Shown one piece after another: positions 37,295-45,071 of a DNA stretch of 64,000 bases; position 1 is the stretch's first letter, and every line of letters starts with the position of its first letter. The stretch is from Planosporangium flavigriseum (GTDB lineage Bacteria > Actinomycetota > Actinomycetes > Mycobacteriales > Micromonosporaceae). The DNA lies in assembly GCF_011947225.1 (NCBI RefSeq), contig NZ_JAATVW010000003.1, forward strand, positions 186,001 through 250,000. The letters are read 5' to 3'. The translations under genes were made by a program, and so were the position numbers. The notes below the pieces were generated by a model. It was not told the DNA's origin, did not search any database, and worked only from the letters and a program-made list of their open reading frames with translations.

Positions 37295-38499
37295 CAGGCT
37301 CCTTCCGCCACCGCCGCGATCAGTTCGCGGGCGCGCGCTCGCGCCCACGACTCCGCGGCGAGCACGTCCTCGACCGTACCTGGTTCCTCGAAATCCGGAG
37401 AATCAGTCAGGACGCGCTCGACGGTGTCCACGATCGCGAGGAACGGCAGGCGGTGGGCCACGAAGGCGCCCACGCACTCCTCGTTGGCAGCGTTGTAGAT
37501 GGCCGGTCGGCACCGACCGGTCTCCCCCGCAGCCTTGGCCAGCGCGACCGCCGGGAAGGCCTCGTTGTCGAGCGGGGACAGCTCCCAGGTGTGTGCCTTC
37601 GCCCAGTCCACCGGCGGCGCCGCCTGGCCGACCCGGTCCGGCCAGGCGAGGGCGAGCGCGATCGGCAGCCGCATGTCGGGCGGGCTGCACTGGGCCAGGG
37701 TCGAGCCGTCGACGAACTCCACCATCGAATGAATCACCGACTGCGGGTGAACCATGACCTCGATGCGGTCGTAGCCGACGCCGAACAGTTCGTGCGCCTC
37801 GATCACCTCGAGCGCCTTGTTGACCATGGTCGCACTGTTGATCGTGACGACCGGCCCCATGTTCCAGGTCGGGTGGGCCAGCGCCTGCTCGAGCGTGACG
37901 CCGGCCAACTCCTCGCGCCGCCGGCCCCGGAACGCGCCGCCACTCGCGGTCAGCACCAGCCGGGACACCTCGTCGGCCCGGCCACCGCGCAGGCACTGCG
38001 CGAGCGCCGAGTGCTCCGAGTCGACCGGCACGATCTGCCCTGGCTTGGCCACCTTCCGTACCAGCGGTCCCCCGGCCACCAGCGACTCCTTGTTGGCGAG
38101 CGCGAGGGTACGGCCGCGGCGCAGCGCGGCGAGGGTCGGCGCGAGGCCTAGCGAGCCGACGACACCGTTGAGGACGACGTCACACGGCCACTCGGCGAGC
38201 TCGGTCATGGCGGCCGGCCCGGCAAGGATCTTGGGAATGCGGAAGTCGCCCGTCGCGTACCCCCGCTTGCTGGCCTCCGCGTAGAACGCGAGCTGCAGAT
38301 CCTGCACCGCGCTCGACTTCGCCACCCCGACGACCTCGACGCCGAACTCCAGGGCCTGGGCCGCGAGGGCGGCCACGTTGCCACCACCGGCGCCGAGACC
38401 GACCACCCGGAACCGGCCAGGGTTGCGCCGGACGATGTCGATGGCCTGGGTGCCGATGGAGCCGGTGGAGCCGAGAATGACAATGTCGCGCGGAGTCAC
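37294..38499 (-). CDS. dxr: 1-deoxy-D-xylulose-5-phosphate reductoisomerase
   Basis: Catalyses the first committed MEP step, making 2-C-methyl-erythritol 4-phosphate with NADPH. The N-terminal [17 protein letters not shown] loop binds [26 protein letters not shown] (metal-binding DSE-type) and [12 protein letters not shown] form the active site, with [29 protein letters not shown] following. The GTG at 38499 (401 residues) has GGGGAGA upstream. An extension to 38622 would cross the GNAT remnant and is rejected. Four bases separate it from that remnant. Confidence 0.96.
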   Translation of the reverse strand: MTPRDIVILGSTGSIGTQAIDIVRRNPGRFRVVGLGAGGGNVAALAAQALEFGVEVVGVAKSSAVQDLQLAFYAEASKRGYATGDFRIPKILAGPAAMTELAEWPCDVVLNGVVGSLGLAPTLAALRRGRTLALANKESLVAGGPLVRKVAKPGQIVPVDSEHSALAQCLRGGRADEVSRLVLTASGGAFRGRRREELAGVTLEQALAHPTWNMGPVVTINSATMVNKALEVIEAHELFGVGYDRIEVMVHPQSVIHSMVEFVDGSTLAQCSPPDMRLPIALALAWPDRVGQAAPPVDWAKAHTWELSPLDNEAFPAVALAKAAGETGRCRPAIYNAANEECVGAFVAHRLPFLAIVDTVERVLTDSPDFEEPGTVEDVLAAESWARARARELIAAVAEGA

Positions 38500-38503
38500 G
38501 CGC

Positions 38504-38680
38504 TCATTCTCCCCGATCCGGTGCGGCGAACCGGAACGCCTCCACCTCGACGCCGTACCAGCGGGACGTACGGCCCAGCGGCGCCATGCCCAGCCGCCGG
38601 CAGACTGCGATCGACGGCTCATTGTCGGGCCGGACGTCGGGCCGGACGTCGAGCCGCCGCGTCGCGTACACGACGCTCAC
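38504..38680 (-). pseudogene. C-terminal remnant of a GNAT acetyltransferase
   Basis: A 58-codon frame starting at GTG 38680, which overlaps the acyltransferase stop (GTGA), and ending four bases before dxr. The sequence [31 protein letters not shown] is the typical last helix and strand of a GNAT protein of the RimJ/RimL kind. The N-terminal two thirds, with the acetyl-CoA loop, are missing. An 11-bp repeat (GTCGGGCCGGA) near 38628-38650 gives the odd [10 protein letters not shown] start. The frame is open and translationally coupled, so a short product may still be made. Function as an acetyltransferase is impossible. Confidence 0.7.
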
Positions 38681-39438
38681 GCGGCGTCGCCCGCCGCCGC
38701 CGACCGCTTGTCGGCGGCGTCGAGGGCGGCAGCCTCCTCCGGTGTCGGCGCGGTGCCGCCCAGGTGCGCCGGTTGCCACCAGCCGTCCTCCGGCCCCTCC
38801 GGCTTGTCCGGGTACTCCCGCTGAGCCCGGTCGAGCAGCGCCGAAATCCGGCTGCGAAGCTCGGTCATGACGAGGTTGGCGTCGTCGCGCGGCGCCGGCG
38901 TCAGCGGCTCACCGATCAGGATGGAGATCGGGGTGTGCCGGCGGGTGAGGGTGCGGGGTCGCCCCTTGGTCCATAGCCGCTGGGTCCCCCATACCGCCAT
39001 CGGGATGAGCGGTACGCGCGCCGCGGCGGCCATCCGGGCGGCGCCGTTCTTCGTGTCCTTGAGCGTGAACGACCGGCTGATCGTCGCCTCTGGGAACACG
39101 CCGACGATCTCGCCCCCCTTCAGGGCCGCGAGCGCCTGCCGGTAGGAGGCGAGGCCGGCCTCCCGGTCGACCGGGATGTGCCGCATGCCCCGCATGAGGG
39201 GCCCGGCGACCCGATTGGTGAAGATCGACTGCTTCGCCATGAACCGGACCAGCCGCTTGGAGGGGTGCGCCCCCAGGCCGCAGAAGATGAAGTCGAGGTA
39301 GCTGACATGGTTACTGGCCAGCACGGCACCGCCGGTGCGGGGCACGTTCTCGGCGTTCTCAACCGTGATGCGCAGGTCGAGAACGCGAAACATCGTCTTG
39401 GCCGCGGCGATGACCGGCGGATACACGAGTTCCGGCAT
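38677..39438 (-). CDS. PlsC-like 1-acyl-glycerol-3-phosphate acyltransferase
   Basis: A 253-residue acyltransferase of phospholipid synthesis. The HX4D motif is NHVSYLD (H44, D49), and FPEATISRSF is the substrate-binding FPEG-like block, followed by AARVPLIPMAVWGTQRLW. An Ala/Glu-rich tail of about 40 residues follows. There is no clear membrane helix, but members associate with the membrane. It is the first gene of the acyltransferase-(remnant)-dxr-rip-ispG run, tying phospholipid and isoprenoid genes together. The exact acyl acceptor is not proven. Confidence 0.9.
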   Translation of the reverse strand: MPELVYPPVIAAAKTMFRVLDLRITVENAENVPRTGGAVLASNHVSYLDFIFCGLGAHPSKRLVRFMAKQSIFTNRVAGPLMRGMRHIPVDREAGLASYRQALAALKGGEIVGVFPEATISRSFTLKDTKNGAARMAAAARVPLIPMAVWGTQRLWTKGRPRTLTRRHTPISILIGEPLTPAPRDDANLVMTELRSRISALLDRAQREYPDKPEGPEDGWWQPAHLGGTAPTPEEAAALDAADKRSAAAGDAA

Positions 39439-39477
39439 GGCTTGACGCTACCTGACCTTCCGCCGGGAGTTACGTTG

Positions 39478-39523
39478 ATCTTGGACACTTGGCGGGGTCA
39501 TGACCCCGCCAAGTGTCCAAGAT
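39478..39523 (-). terminator. 46-bp perfect palindrome, terminator or dispersed repeat
   Basis: The arms 39478-39500 and 39501-39523 are exact reverse complements with no spacer (centre GGGGTCA|TGACCCC). It begins 14 bases downstream of the cold-shock gene stop and 40 bases upstream of the acyltransferase start. It can fold into a 20-bp-plus hairpin and so should terminate cold-shock transcription. The flanking trinucleotides GTT...TCG are not complementary. Similar long palindromes are common between Micromonosporaceae genes in my memory, but no copy number can be given from this window, where I see only one. Confidence 0.8.
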
Positions 39524-39536
39524 TCGAAGACTGCCG

Positions 39537-39740
39537 TCAGATGACGCGGATGTTCTCCGCCTGCGGGCCCTTGCGCCCCTGGCCGATCTCGAACTCGACG
39601 CGCTGGTTCTCCTCTAGGCTGCGGTAGCCGTTACCGGCGATCGCCGAGAAGTGGGCGAAAAGGTCGTCGCCGCTGTCGTCCGGCACGATGAAGCCGAAGC
39701 CCTTTTCCGCGTTGAACCACTTAACAGTGCCGAGAGCCAT
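39537..39740 (-). CDS. cold-shock protein (CspA family)
   Basis: A 67-residue single cold-shock domain, an RNA chaperone. RNP1 KGFGFI (residues 13-18) and RNP2 LFAHFSAI are intact, and the acidic loop (PDDSGDD) is typical of actinobacterial members. The ATG at 39740 has AAGGAG at ideal spacing. The gene has a long leader (to about 39900) with hairpins, and the 46-bp palindrome follows the stop. Confidence 0.96.
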   Translation of the reverse strand: MALGTVKWFNAEKGFGFIVPDDSGDDLFAHFSAIAGNGYRSLEENQRVEFEIGQGRKGPQAENIRVI

Positions 39741-39770
39741 GTTTTTCTCCTTCACGGGCTGATGGCGGAA

Positions 39771-39870
39771 TCCGCGCTTCGCGGAGACCGGCGTCGCCGA
39801 AAATGAGCACCCGATCCGGAAACAAGCCCGGGTAAACCACAAGCGCCTGCGCGCAGAACGTCGCAGGCGC
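39771..39870 (-). promoter_or_regulatory. structured leader of the cold-shock gene
   Basis: Two hairpins lie in the 5' region: TCCGCG-CTT-CGCGGA (39771-39785) about 30 bases before the start codon, and GCGCCTGCG/CGCAGGCGC (39843-39851 with 39862-39870, ten-base loop) about 100 bases before it. Cold-shock mRNAs are often controlled by temperature-dependent folding of such leaders. Whether these act that way is not shown. Confidence 0.4.
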
Positions 39871-40010
39871 CTTACACAGTTTCTGGGAACCACAATCGCA
39901 ACGCGATCACGCTAACACAGCACCGATGACACGCATCGAAACCGTGACTTCCACGGCAGCGCGGGACATCGCGCCACCTGCGCTGCCGCGCACGCGGCTT
40001 CCGCCGCCGA

Positions 40011-41579
40011 CTACGACGCCGATTGCGCCGGCTCGTCGGCCCGGCTGGCCCGTACCTTGTGACCGACGCTGGTCAGGCACTTCCCGCTGGCGAGGTCGAA
40101 CTTCCAGCCGTGCAGCTGGCAGGTGAGCACCCCGTCCTCGACCTTGCCGAACCGGGTCAGGTCGGCCTTGAGGTGCGGGCAGCGCCGCTGCACCACCCAG
40201 TCGCCCAGGGTGATGTCCTCGGCGTCGGTGGTCCGCTCATGCTCGTCGTACCAGCCCTCGGCGTACTGCAGGCGCTCCTCGGACAGGCACTTGAAGAAGG
40301 CGTAGATGAACTCGTTGTACTGGCCGATGCGCGCCGCTGAGAACCGGCACGACAGGAACAGCGAGTTGACCCAGTCCCCCTCGTCGATGTAGATCAGGTG
40401 CTCAATCAGCTCCCGCTGGGTACGGAACCGGTAGCGGACCTTCTCGTCGGCGTACGGGCGGACCTCCTTGCCGAGGAAGTCGACCACGATGGACTCGACC
40501 GACTCACCGTCGTAGCTGACGAGGTCGAAGCGCACCGGTCCGCCGACGCCCTTGGCCATGTAGATCGACTCTTCGAGCAGCGGCTCGATCCGCCGCTTCA
40601 GCTCCGCGAGGACGTCGATCTCCGGGTGCCGCCAGGACGCCTTCTCCGCCTCGATGACCGGCCGCTTCCGCTCCCGCATCTGGACCAGGTACGGCTTCTT
40701 GTTCGCGAAGAACTCGCGCACATCCGGCACCGGGTGGGCGACCTTGCAGTCGTCGGCGGTGAGCTCGGCCACCGTGCCCGGCAGCAGGATCACCTCGTTG
40801 TCGCGACCCAGCTCCCGGTAGCGGTCGGAAAACCACTGCTGGTCGGGGAAGATGTTGCCCTCGTCACCGAAGATGTCGTTGAACTGCCACAGGTCGTCGT
40901 CGAGGAAGCACGGCGGGCCGGCGATCGGGAACACGTACGACGCCTTCAGGTCGTCGATGTAGCGGACCGTGCGGTCGAGCTGGCGGTCGCGCTTCTGCTT
41001 GCCGAAGGCGCGCTTGGCGGCCTCCGGAAGCTCGTAGACCATCGGGTACCAGATCGCGCCGGAGAACTGCAGCATGTGCGCGTGCACGTGGCCCAGCTCG
41101 GCGAAGACCGACAGGTCGGCCGGGCGGGCGTCGTTCTGGTTGAGCACGCGGATCCCGTCGTACTCCACCCACAGCGACGAGTCGCCGATCGGCCCGTCGG
41201 TCGGCGAGATCAGCGCCTGGATCATGACGTTGAGGCCACCGTCGAGGGCGTGGACCTCGTTGCTCTTCGTACGGATGAAGCTGGTGAAGCCCAGTTCCCG
41301 AAGCTCGTCCTCGAGCTGGCTGGTCGGGTACTCCGGCAGCAGGACCGTCGCCTTCTTGTTGACGAAGCGCTTGAGGTGCTCCGCGTCGAAGTGGTCCCGG
41401 TGCAGGTGCGACACGTACAGGTAGTCGACGTCGCCCAGCGTCTCCCAGTCGAGCTGGGAGTTGTCCGGAAACGGGAACCACGAGGCGAAGTACGCCGGGT
41501 TGACCCACGGATCGCACAGGATGCTCCCCGCCGGGGTGTCGATCCGCATGCTCGCGTGGCCTGTACCCGTCAGTCGCAC
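40011..41579 (-). CDS. metallo-beta-lactamase fold/Rieske fusion protein
   Basis: A 522-residue protein of unknown function joining two domains. The N-terminal half has the metallo-hydrolase motif SHLHRDHFD (H58, H60, D62, H63) and a UlaG/CMP-Neu5Ac-hydroxylase-like layout (GSILCDPWVNPAYF at the start). The middle (about 230-450) is helical and unassigned. The C-terminal 60 residues form a Rieske [2Fe-2S] site: C467-P-H469 and C487-x-x-H490 (CPHLKADL, CQLHGW). This suggests an oxygen-dependent or electron-transfer reaction on a bound substrate, as in CMP-N-acetylneuraminate hydroxylase, where the Rieske part is at the other end. The GTG at 41579 has GGAGG eight bases upstream. Confidence 0.8.
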   Translation of the reverse strand: MRLTGTGHASMRIDTPAGSILCDPWVNPAYFASWFPFPDNSQLDWETLGDVDYLYVSHLHRDHFDAEHLKRFVNKKATVLLPEYPTSQLEDELRELGFTSFIRTKSNEVHALDGGLNVMIQALISPTDGPIGDSSLWVEYDGIRVLNQNDARPADLSVFAELGHVHAHMLQFSGAIWYPMVYELPEAAKRAFGKQKRDRQLDRTVRYIDDLKASYVFPIAGPPCFLDDDLWQFNDIFGDEGNIFPDQQWFSDRYRELGRDNEVILLPGTVAELTADDCKVAHPVPDVREFFANKKPYLVQMRERKRPVIEAEKASWRHPEIDVLAELKRRIEPLLEESIYMAKGVGGPVRFDLVSYDGESVESIVVDFLGKEVRPYADEKVRYRFRTQRELIEHLIYIDEGDWVNSLFLSCRFSAARIGQYNEFIYAFFKCLSEERLQYAEGWYDEHERTTDAEDITLGDWVVQRRCPHLKADLTRFGKVEDGVLTCQLHGWKFDLASGKCLTSVGHKVRASRADEPAQSAS

Positions 41580-41736
41580 CGCACGTACCTCCGATCGCGG
41601 GTCTTGCTGTCGGCACCGACGCTACCTGAAGCGCGGCGCGAACCGAGGCAGGGCCGACGCGCCGCCGACCCCGCGCTACCCCGCAACCCAGGCGTGCCAA
41701 ACTAGTGCGCGAACATCCGAGTGGAAGGACCCGAAC

Positions 41737-41958
41737 GTGGCTGGAAACGAGCCTGTTCTCTCGCCCGATCAGCTCAAGCCGACCAACCGGCGTAAGGCTC
41801 GCATCGGCGCTGTGTCGGCGATCGTCATCCTTCTGCTCATGACCATCGGTAACCACAAGGGCAACACCGAGAACTACTTCATGTACGGGCTCGCCGGCCT
41901 CATCGTGGTCGTTCTCGTCGGCGACTGGGTGCTGCGCCGCAACGGCCTGCGCGACTGA
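41737..41958 (+). CDS. DUF2631-like small membrane protein
   Basis: A 73-residue protein with two membrane helices (IGAVSAIVILLLMTIG and YFMYGLAGLIVVVLVGDWVL) joined by the loop NHKGNTEN, and a basic C terminus (RRNGLRD). The GNH-x-G-x-x-E loop between two helices resembles the DUF2631 family, one member of which lies in the same dxr-cdsA neighbourhood of M. tuberculosis. The function is unknown. The GTG at 41737 has GGAAGGA about nine bases upstream. It is divergent from the MBL-Rieske gene. Confidence 0.65.
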   Translation: MAGNEPVLSPDQLKPTNRRKARIGAVSAIVILLLMTIGNHKGNTENYFMYGLAGLIVVVLVGDWVLRRNGLRD

Positions 41959-42022
41959 CGTCCGCCCGCTGCCGGCCTGCCGCTGACGCAGGCCGGCGCG
42001 TTGCCGGTCTCATCCGCCAGTC

Positions 42023-44125
42023 TCAGCCACCGCTGCCGGCCGGCTTTGGCACGTTCTTGGGCACGGCCGTCACCGGCATCGCCCAACCCACCTCGCCGTA
42101 CATCCGCACCTCCCACCAGGGCGGCAGCGTCCCGCGGCACAGCGCTTCCCCGCCGGCGCACACGACCGCGTCCACCCGAGGCGGGTTGGCAGGGTGGTTC
42201 GGCAACATCGACTGCATCGCGAAAAGCCGACGATCGCTCAGCAGCAGCCACCACGGGTACTCCCAGGTGTCGTTGCTCTGGATGATCCCGACGTACTCCG
42301 CCCCCGAGGCCCGGATCGCATCGGCCACCGCGGTGTACTGATCCGCCCACTCGGGGCGCTGAACGAATCGCCCATGCCAGTCATCGAGCACGAACACCGA
42401 CTGCGCGCCGACGAGCCGCCGCGGCCACCCGTACAGCGCCGACAGCGCGCCCGCCACGCCCCCGACCATCAGGACGGCGGTCAGGAAGCCCGCGAGCAGG
42501 GCATGAGCCCGGCGGCGCGGAATACGGGCCCGCCTGACCTCCGAGCCGAACGCCGCCGAGAGCATCAGCCCGGCCAACGGCGCCGCGAGGACGACCAGGT
42601 ACAGGAACAGCCGGTTGCCCCACGGCTGCCACTTCACCATCGAGGTGTGCAGCACCAGGCCGACAAGCACGGCCATGGCGTACGCCCGGCGACGACCGGC
42701 TGTCCGACCGGCTGTCCGAGCGGCTGTCCGAGCGGCCCCGCCCAGCGCTGGCCGGACGAGACACACGACGGCTCCGAAAATCATGATCAGGGCCTGAACC
42801 GGGTACGCCGCCTTGTCCTCGGACGGGTACCACGCCACGCTGGGGAATGCCGTGTTGTCGAACGTGATGGCCGGGTCGGACGGGTCGACGCCGAGTGCGT
42901 GCGCCACGGCTTCGACCCCGGCGGCCGTCCAGTCGCTCAGGAACGGCACCGGCGTGTCGAGGAGGGTCTGCGCCTGCCGCGCCGCGTTGACGACGAGCGC
43001 CGGCGGATCGTGGCGCTGCATGGTGATCGAGCTCCGGAGGTACTCCGGACCGAGCGGGTGGCCGAACTCGCTGTACACCCGCCAGACGTACGGACCCGTC
43101 ATCGCGGCGGCGATGCCCAGGATGACCAGCGTGGCGGCGGCCAGGCCGGCGGCAGCTCGGGTCGTCCTGCCGGCGGCAGCCCCTCGGCGCAGCCGGGCGA
43201 GACCCCACCACAGCAGCAGCGGCGCGGCCGCGAACAGGCCGGTCTGCTTCGTCAACGCGATCAGCCCGGTGGCCACGCCGAGCAGCACCACGGTCGCCGG
43301 CCCGGTCAACAGCGCCGGCACGGCCTTCTCGGGCTTCTCCTGGCGGCCGACTCCGTCGAGCGCGAGCGTTGCGAGACATGCCACCCAGCCGGCCACGACC
43401 AGGTCGGTCTGGGTGCTGCTCGCCTCCAGTACGACCGCCGGCGTGCTCGCCAAGACGAACGCGGCCAGCAGTTGGGCCCGGCGACCTCCACCGAGCTGCC
43501 GGGTGACCCGGGTGAGCGCGAGCAGCGCGACGACGCCGGCCGACCACTGCAACAGCCCGTACAGCGCGTCGCCACCGGTGAGCAGACGAAGGTGCAGCAG
43601 AACGTACTCGGCACCGGGCGCGTACGTGACCTGGCGGTGGATGCGCACCGGGTAGAAGTCGACGTCGTGCTGCGCCGCCCAGTGCTCAATCTTGGGCAGG
43701 TGGTAGGTCTGCGAGTCGTACGTGTTGGGCGGCGAGGCGAGCGCGAGCACCAGTTCGGCCAGCACCAGGGCGGCAACCGCCACACCGACCGTACGTTCGA
43801 CGCGGGTCAGCCCGTGCCAGCGCTCGATGAGCGGTGTCCGGGGCTCCGCGCCGCCCGGGTGAGCGCGCCGGCGCCGCCAACCGGCGGCGACGCCGGTGAC
43901 GACGAGGGCCAGCAGCCAGCTGAGCGCCACTCCGGACGTGGTCAGCCAACCCTGGCTGGACAGCACCTCGACGCTCACCACGGCGTACCCGCCGAAGACC
44001 ACGGCGGTACGCGCGAGCGTCAGGCGGCCGGCTGCGGCCACCGGATTACGGGGCCGCAGCGCGTACGCGAGCAGAAGAACGGTGCCCGCTGGCAGCAGGA
44101 GCAGCGGGAAGAGCTGTGGGATCAC
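42023..44125 (-). CDS. GT39-like multi-pass membrane glycosyltransferase
   Basis: A 700-residue protein with about eleven to thirteen hydrophobic segments and a C-terminal soluble domain of about 130 residues. The motif ALASPPNTYDSQTYHLPKIEHW after the fourth helix resembles the acidic loop (D-x-x-x/DxxYY-like) of dolichyl/polyprenyl-phosphate-dependent glycosyltransferases (GT39/PMT, DUF2029). These use polyprenyl-phosphate sugars to modify proteins or lipids outside the membrane. No closer assignment is possible. A 12-bp tandem repeat (42694-42729) encodes RTAGRTAGRTA in a cytoplasmic loop. GTG at 44125 lies three bases after the DivIVA-type gene stop, so they share a transcript. Confidence 0.7.
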   Translation of the reverse strand: MIPQLFPLLLLPAGTVLLLAYALRPRNPVAAAGRLTLARTAVVFGGYAVVSVEVLSSQGWLTTSGVALSWLLALVVTGVAAGWRRRRAHPGGAEPRTPLIERWHGLTRVERTVGVAVAALVLAELVLALASPPNTYDSQTYHLPKIEHWAAQHDVDFYPVRIHRQVTYAPGAEYVLLHLRLLTGGDALYGLLQWSAGVVALLALTRVTRQLGGGRRAQLLAAFVLASTPAVVLEASSTQTDLVVAGWVACLATLALDGVGRQEKPEKAVPALLTGPATVVLLGVATGLIALTKQTGLFAAAPLLLWWGLARLRRGAAAGRTTRAAAGLAAATLVILGIAAAMTGPYVWRVYSEFGHPLGPEYLRSSITMQRHDPPALVVNAARQAQTLLDTPVPFLSDWTAAGVEAVAHALGVDPSDPAITFDNTAFPSVAWYPSEDKAAYPVQALIMIFGAVVCLVRPALGGAARTAARTAGRTAGRRRAYAMAVLVGLVLHTSMVKWQPWGNRLFLYLVVLAAPLAGLMLSAAFGSEVRRARIPRRRAHALLAGFLTAVLMVGGVAGALSALYGWPRRLVGAQSVFVLDDWHGRFVQRPEWADQYTAVADAIRASGAEYVGIIQSNDTWEYPWWLLLSDRRLFAMQSMLPNHPANPPRVDAVVCAGGEALCRGTLPPWWEVRMYGEVGWAMPVTAVPKNVPKPAGSGG
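42694..42729. repeat. 12-bp tandem repeat inside the GT39-like gene
   Basis: Three 12-bp units (GACCGGCTGTCC at 42694-42705 and 42706-42717, GAGCGGCTGTCC at 42718-42729), in frame in the cytoplasmic loop between two membrane helices. A simple slippage expansion. Confidence 0.85.
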
Positions 44126-44128
44126 CTG

Positions 44129-44980
44129 TTATCGCCGGCGGGCCAGGATGTCCCGTACCTCCTTCAGCGCCGCATCCACCTCGGCTTCGAAATAACCGCC
44201 GGGCACCAGGCTGAACTGGGAGGGATCCAGTTCCGCTTCGGTCAGCGGCGCGGGCCCGCGGCCCACCATCGCGTTGACGACGGTCTCGAAGAGGCGGTCG
44301 ACCTGCACCCGGTCGTACCCGCTGCCGAAACGGCGCAACTGGAACGTGCGGCGCAACTGGTCGATGTGGGCGACCTCCGGCGGCATGGACGGCGCCGGCG
44401 GGGCGACCGGGGGGTAGCTCCGGTCGTACCCGCTGTCCGGCATCCGGATCTCGGTGGTCATCTCACTCTTGCCGTGGCGGCCCGGCTCAAAGGGGTCGCC
44501 GTAGCCGCCGCTGAACCGGGTCGGCTCGTCGTACGGGCCGTAGGCGCCGGGCGGCGGGCCGGGCGGCACCGGCGCGACCGGTCGCTGCGTCATCGGCGGA
44601 GGCGCCATGGGCGGAGGCGTCATCGGCGGCGCCATCATCCGGTCGTCACGAACCGGCGGCGGCGCCATCCGGTCCGGCATCGCCATGCGGTCGGGAGCCT
44701 GCGGTGCGCGTGGCTCGCGCCCGTAGGCCGCGTTGCGCTCCGCAAACTCCGCGAGCTGCCGCTCGACCCGGTCGAGATGCAGGTCAACCTGCCACTCGTC
44801 ATATCCGCCGAACCGCACGCGGAAGACGACGTCGTGCACCTCCTCGGCGGAGACCGAGGCGTCCCCCAGCGGCTCACCCGCGAGCGTCGCTTCGACCCGG
44901 TCGAGGAACGCGTCCACCTCGTCGACCTTGTATCCGCGACGCAGCGCCTTACGCCGGAACCGCTGACCCTGACTCGTCAC
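44129..44980 (-). CDS. protein with four DivIVA-type segments
   Basis: A 283-residue protein with four copies of a DivIVA N-terminal-like motif of the form F-x(7)-GY-x(2)-x-VD-x-(F/L)-(L/V)-x(3). Two lie in the first 80 residues (FRRKALRRGYKVDEVDAFLD and VFRVRFGGYDEWQVDLHLD) and two in the last 80 (FQLRRFGSGYDRVQVDRLFE and FSLVPGGYFEAEVDAALK). A Pro/Met-rich flexible linker (MAPPPMTPPPM) joins the pairs. DivIVA proteins read membrane curvature at poles and septa; the long coiled coil of true DivIVA/Wag31 is missing. The GTG at 44980 has GAGGAGA upstream. It is cotranscribed with the GT39-like gene. Confidence 0.8.
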   Translation of the reverse strand: MTSQGQRFRRKALRRGYKVDEVDAFLDRVEATLAGEPLGDASVSAEEVHDVVFRVRFGGYDEWQVDLHLDRVERQLAEFAERNAAYGREPRAPQAPDRMAMPDRMAPPPVRDDRMMAPPMTPPPMAPPPMTQRPVAPVPPGPPPGAYGPYDEPTRFSGGYGDPFEPGRHGKSEMTTEIRMPDSGYDRSYPPVAPPAPSMPPEVAHIDQLRRTFQLRRFGSGYDRVQVDRLFETVVNAMVGRGPAPLTEAELDPSQFSLVPGGYFEAEVDAALKEVRDILARRR

Positions 44981-45071
44981 CGTGTCTCCTCGCTAGCTGC
45001 GCTGAGCTGCCCCATGCTCACTGCAACCCGTGTCTCGCGACTGCGGGGCTCGCTTCGCTCGACCCTGGCGC

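Noticed and set aside
38500-38622. Upstream extension of dxr
   Set aside because: The extra residues lie in the GNAT remnant region and have no Dxr similarity; the GTG at 38499 has a good ribosome binding site.
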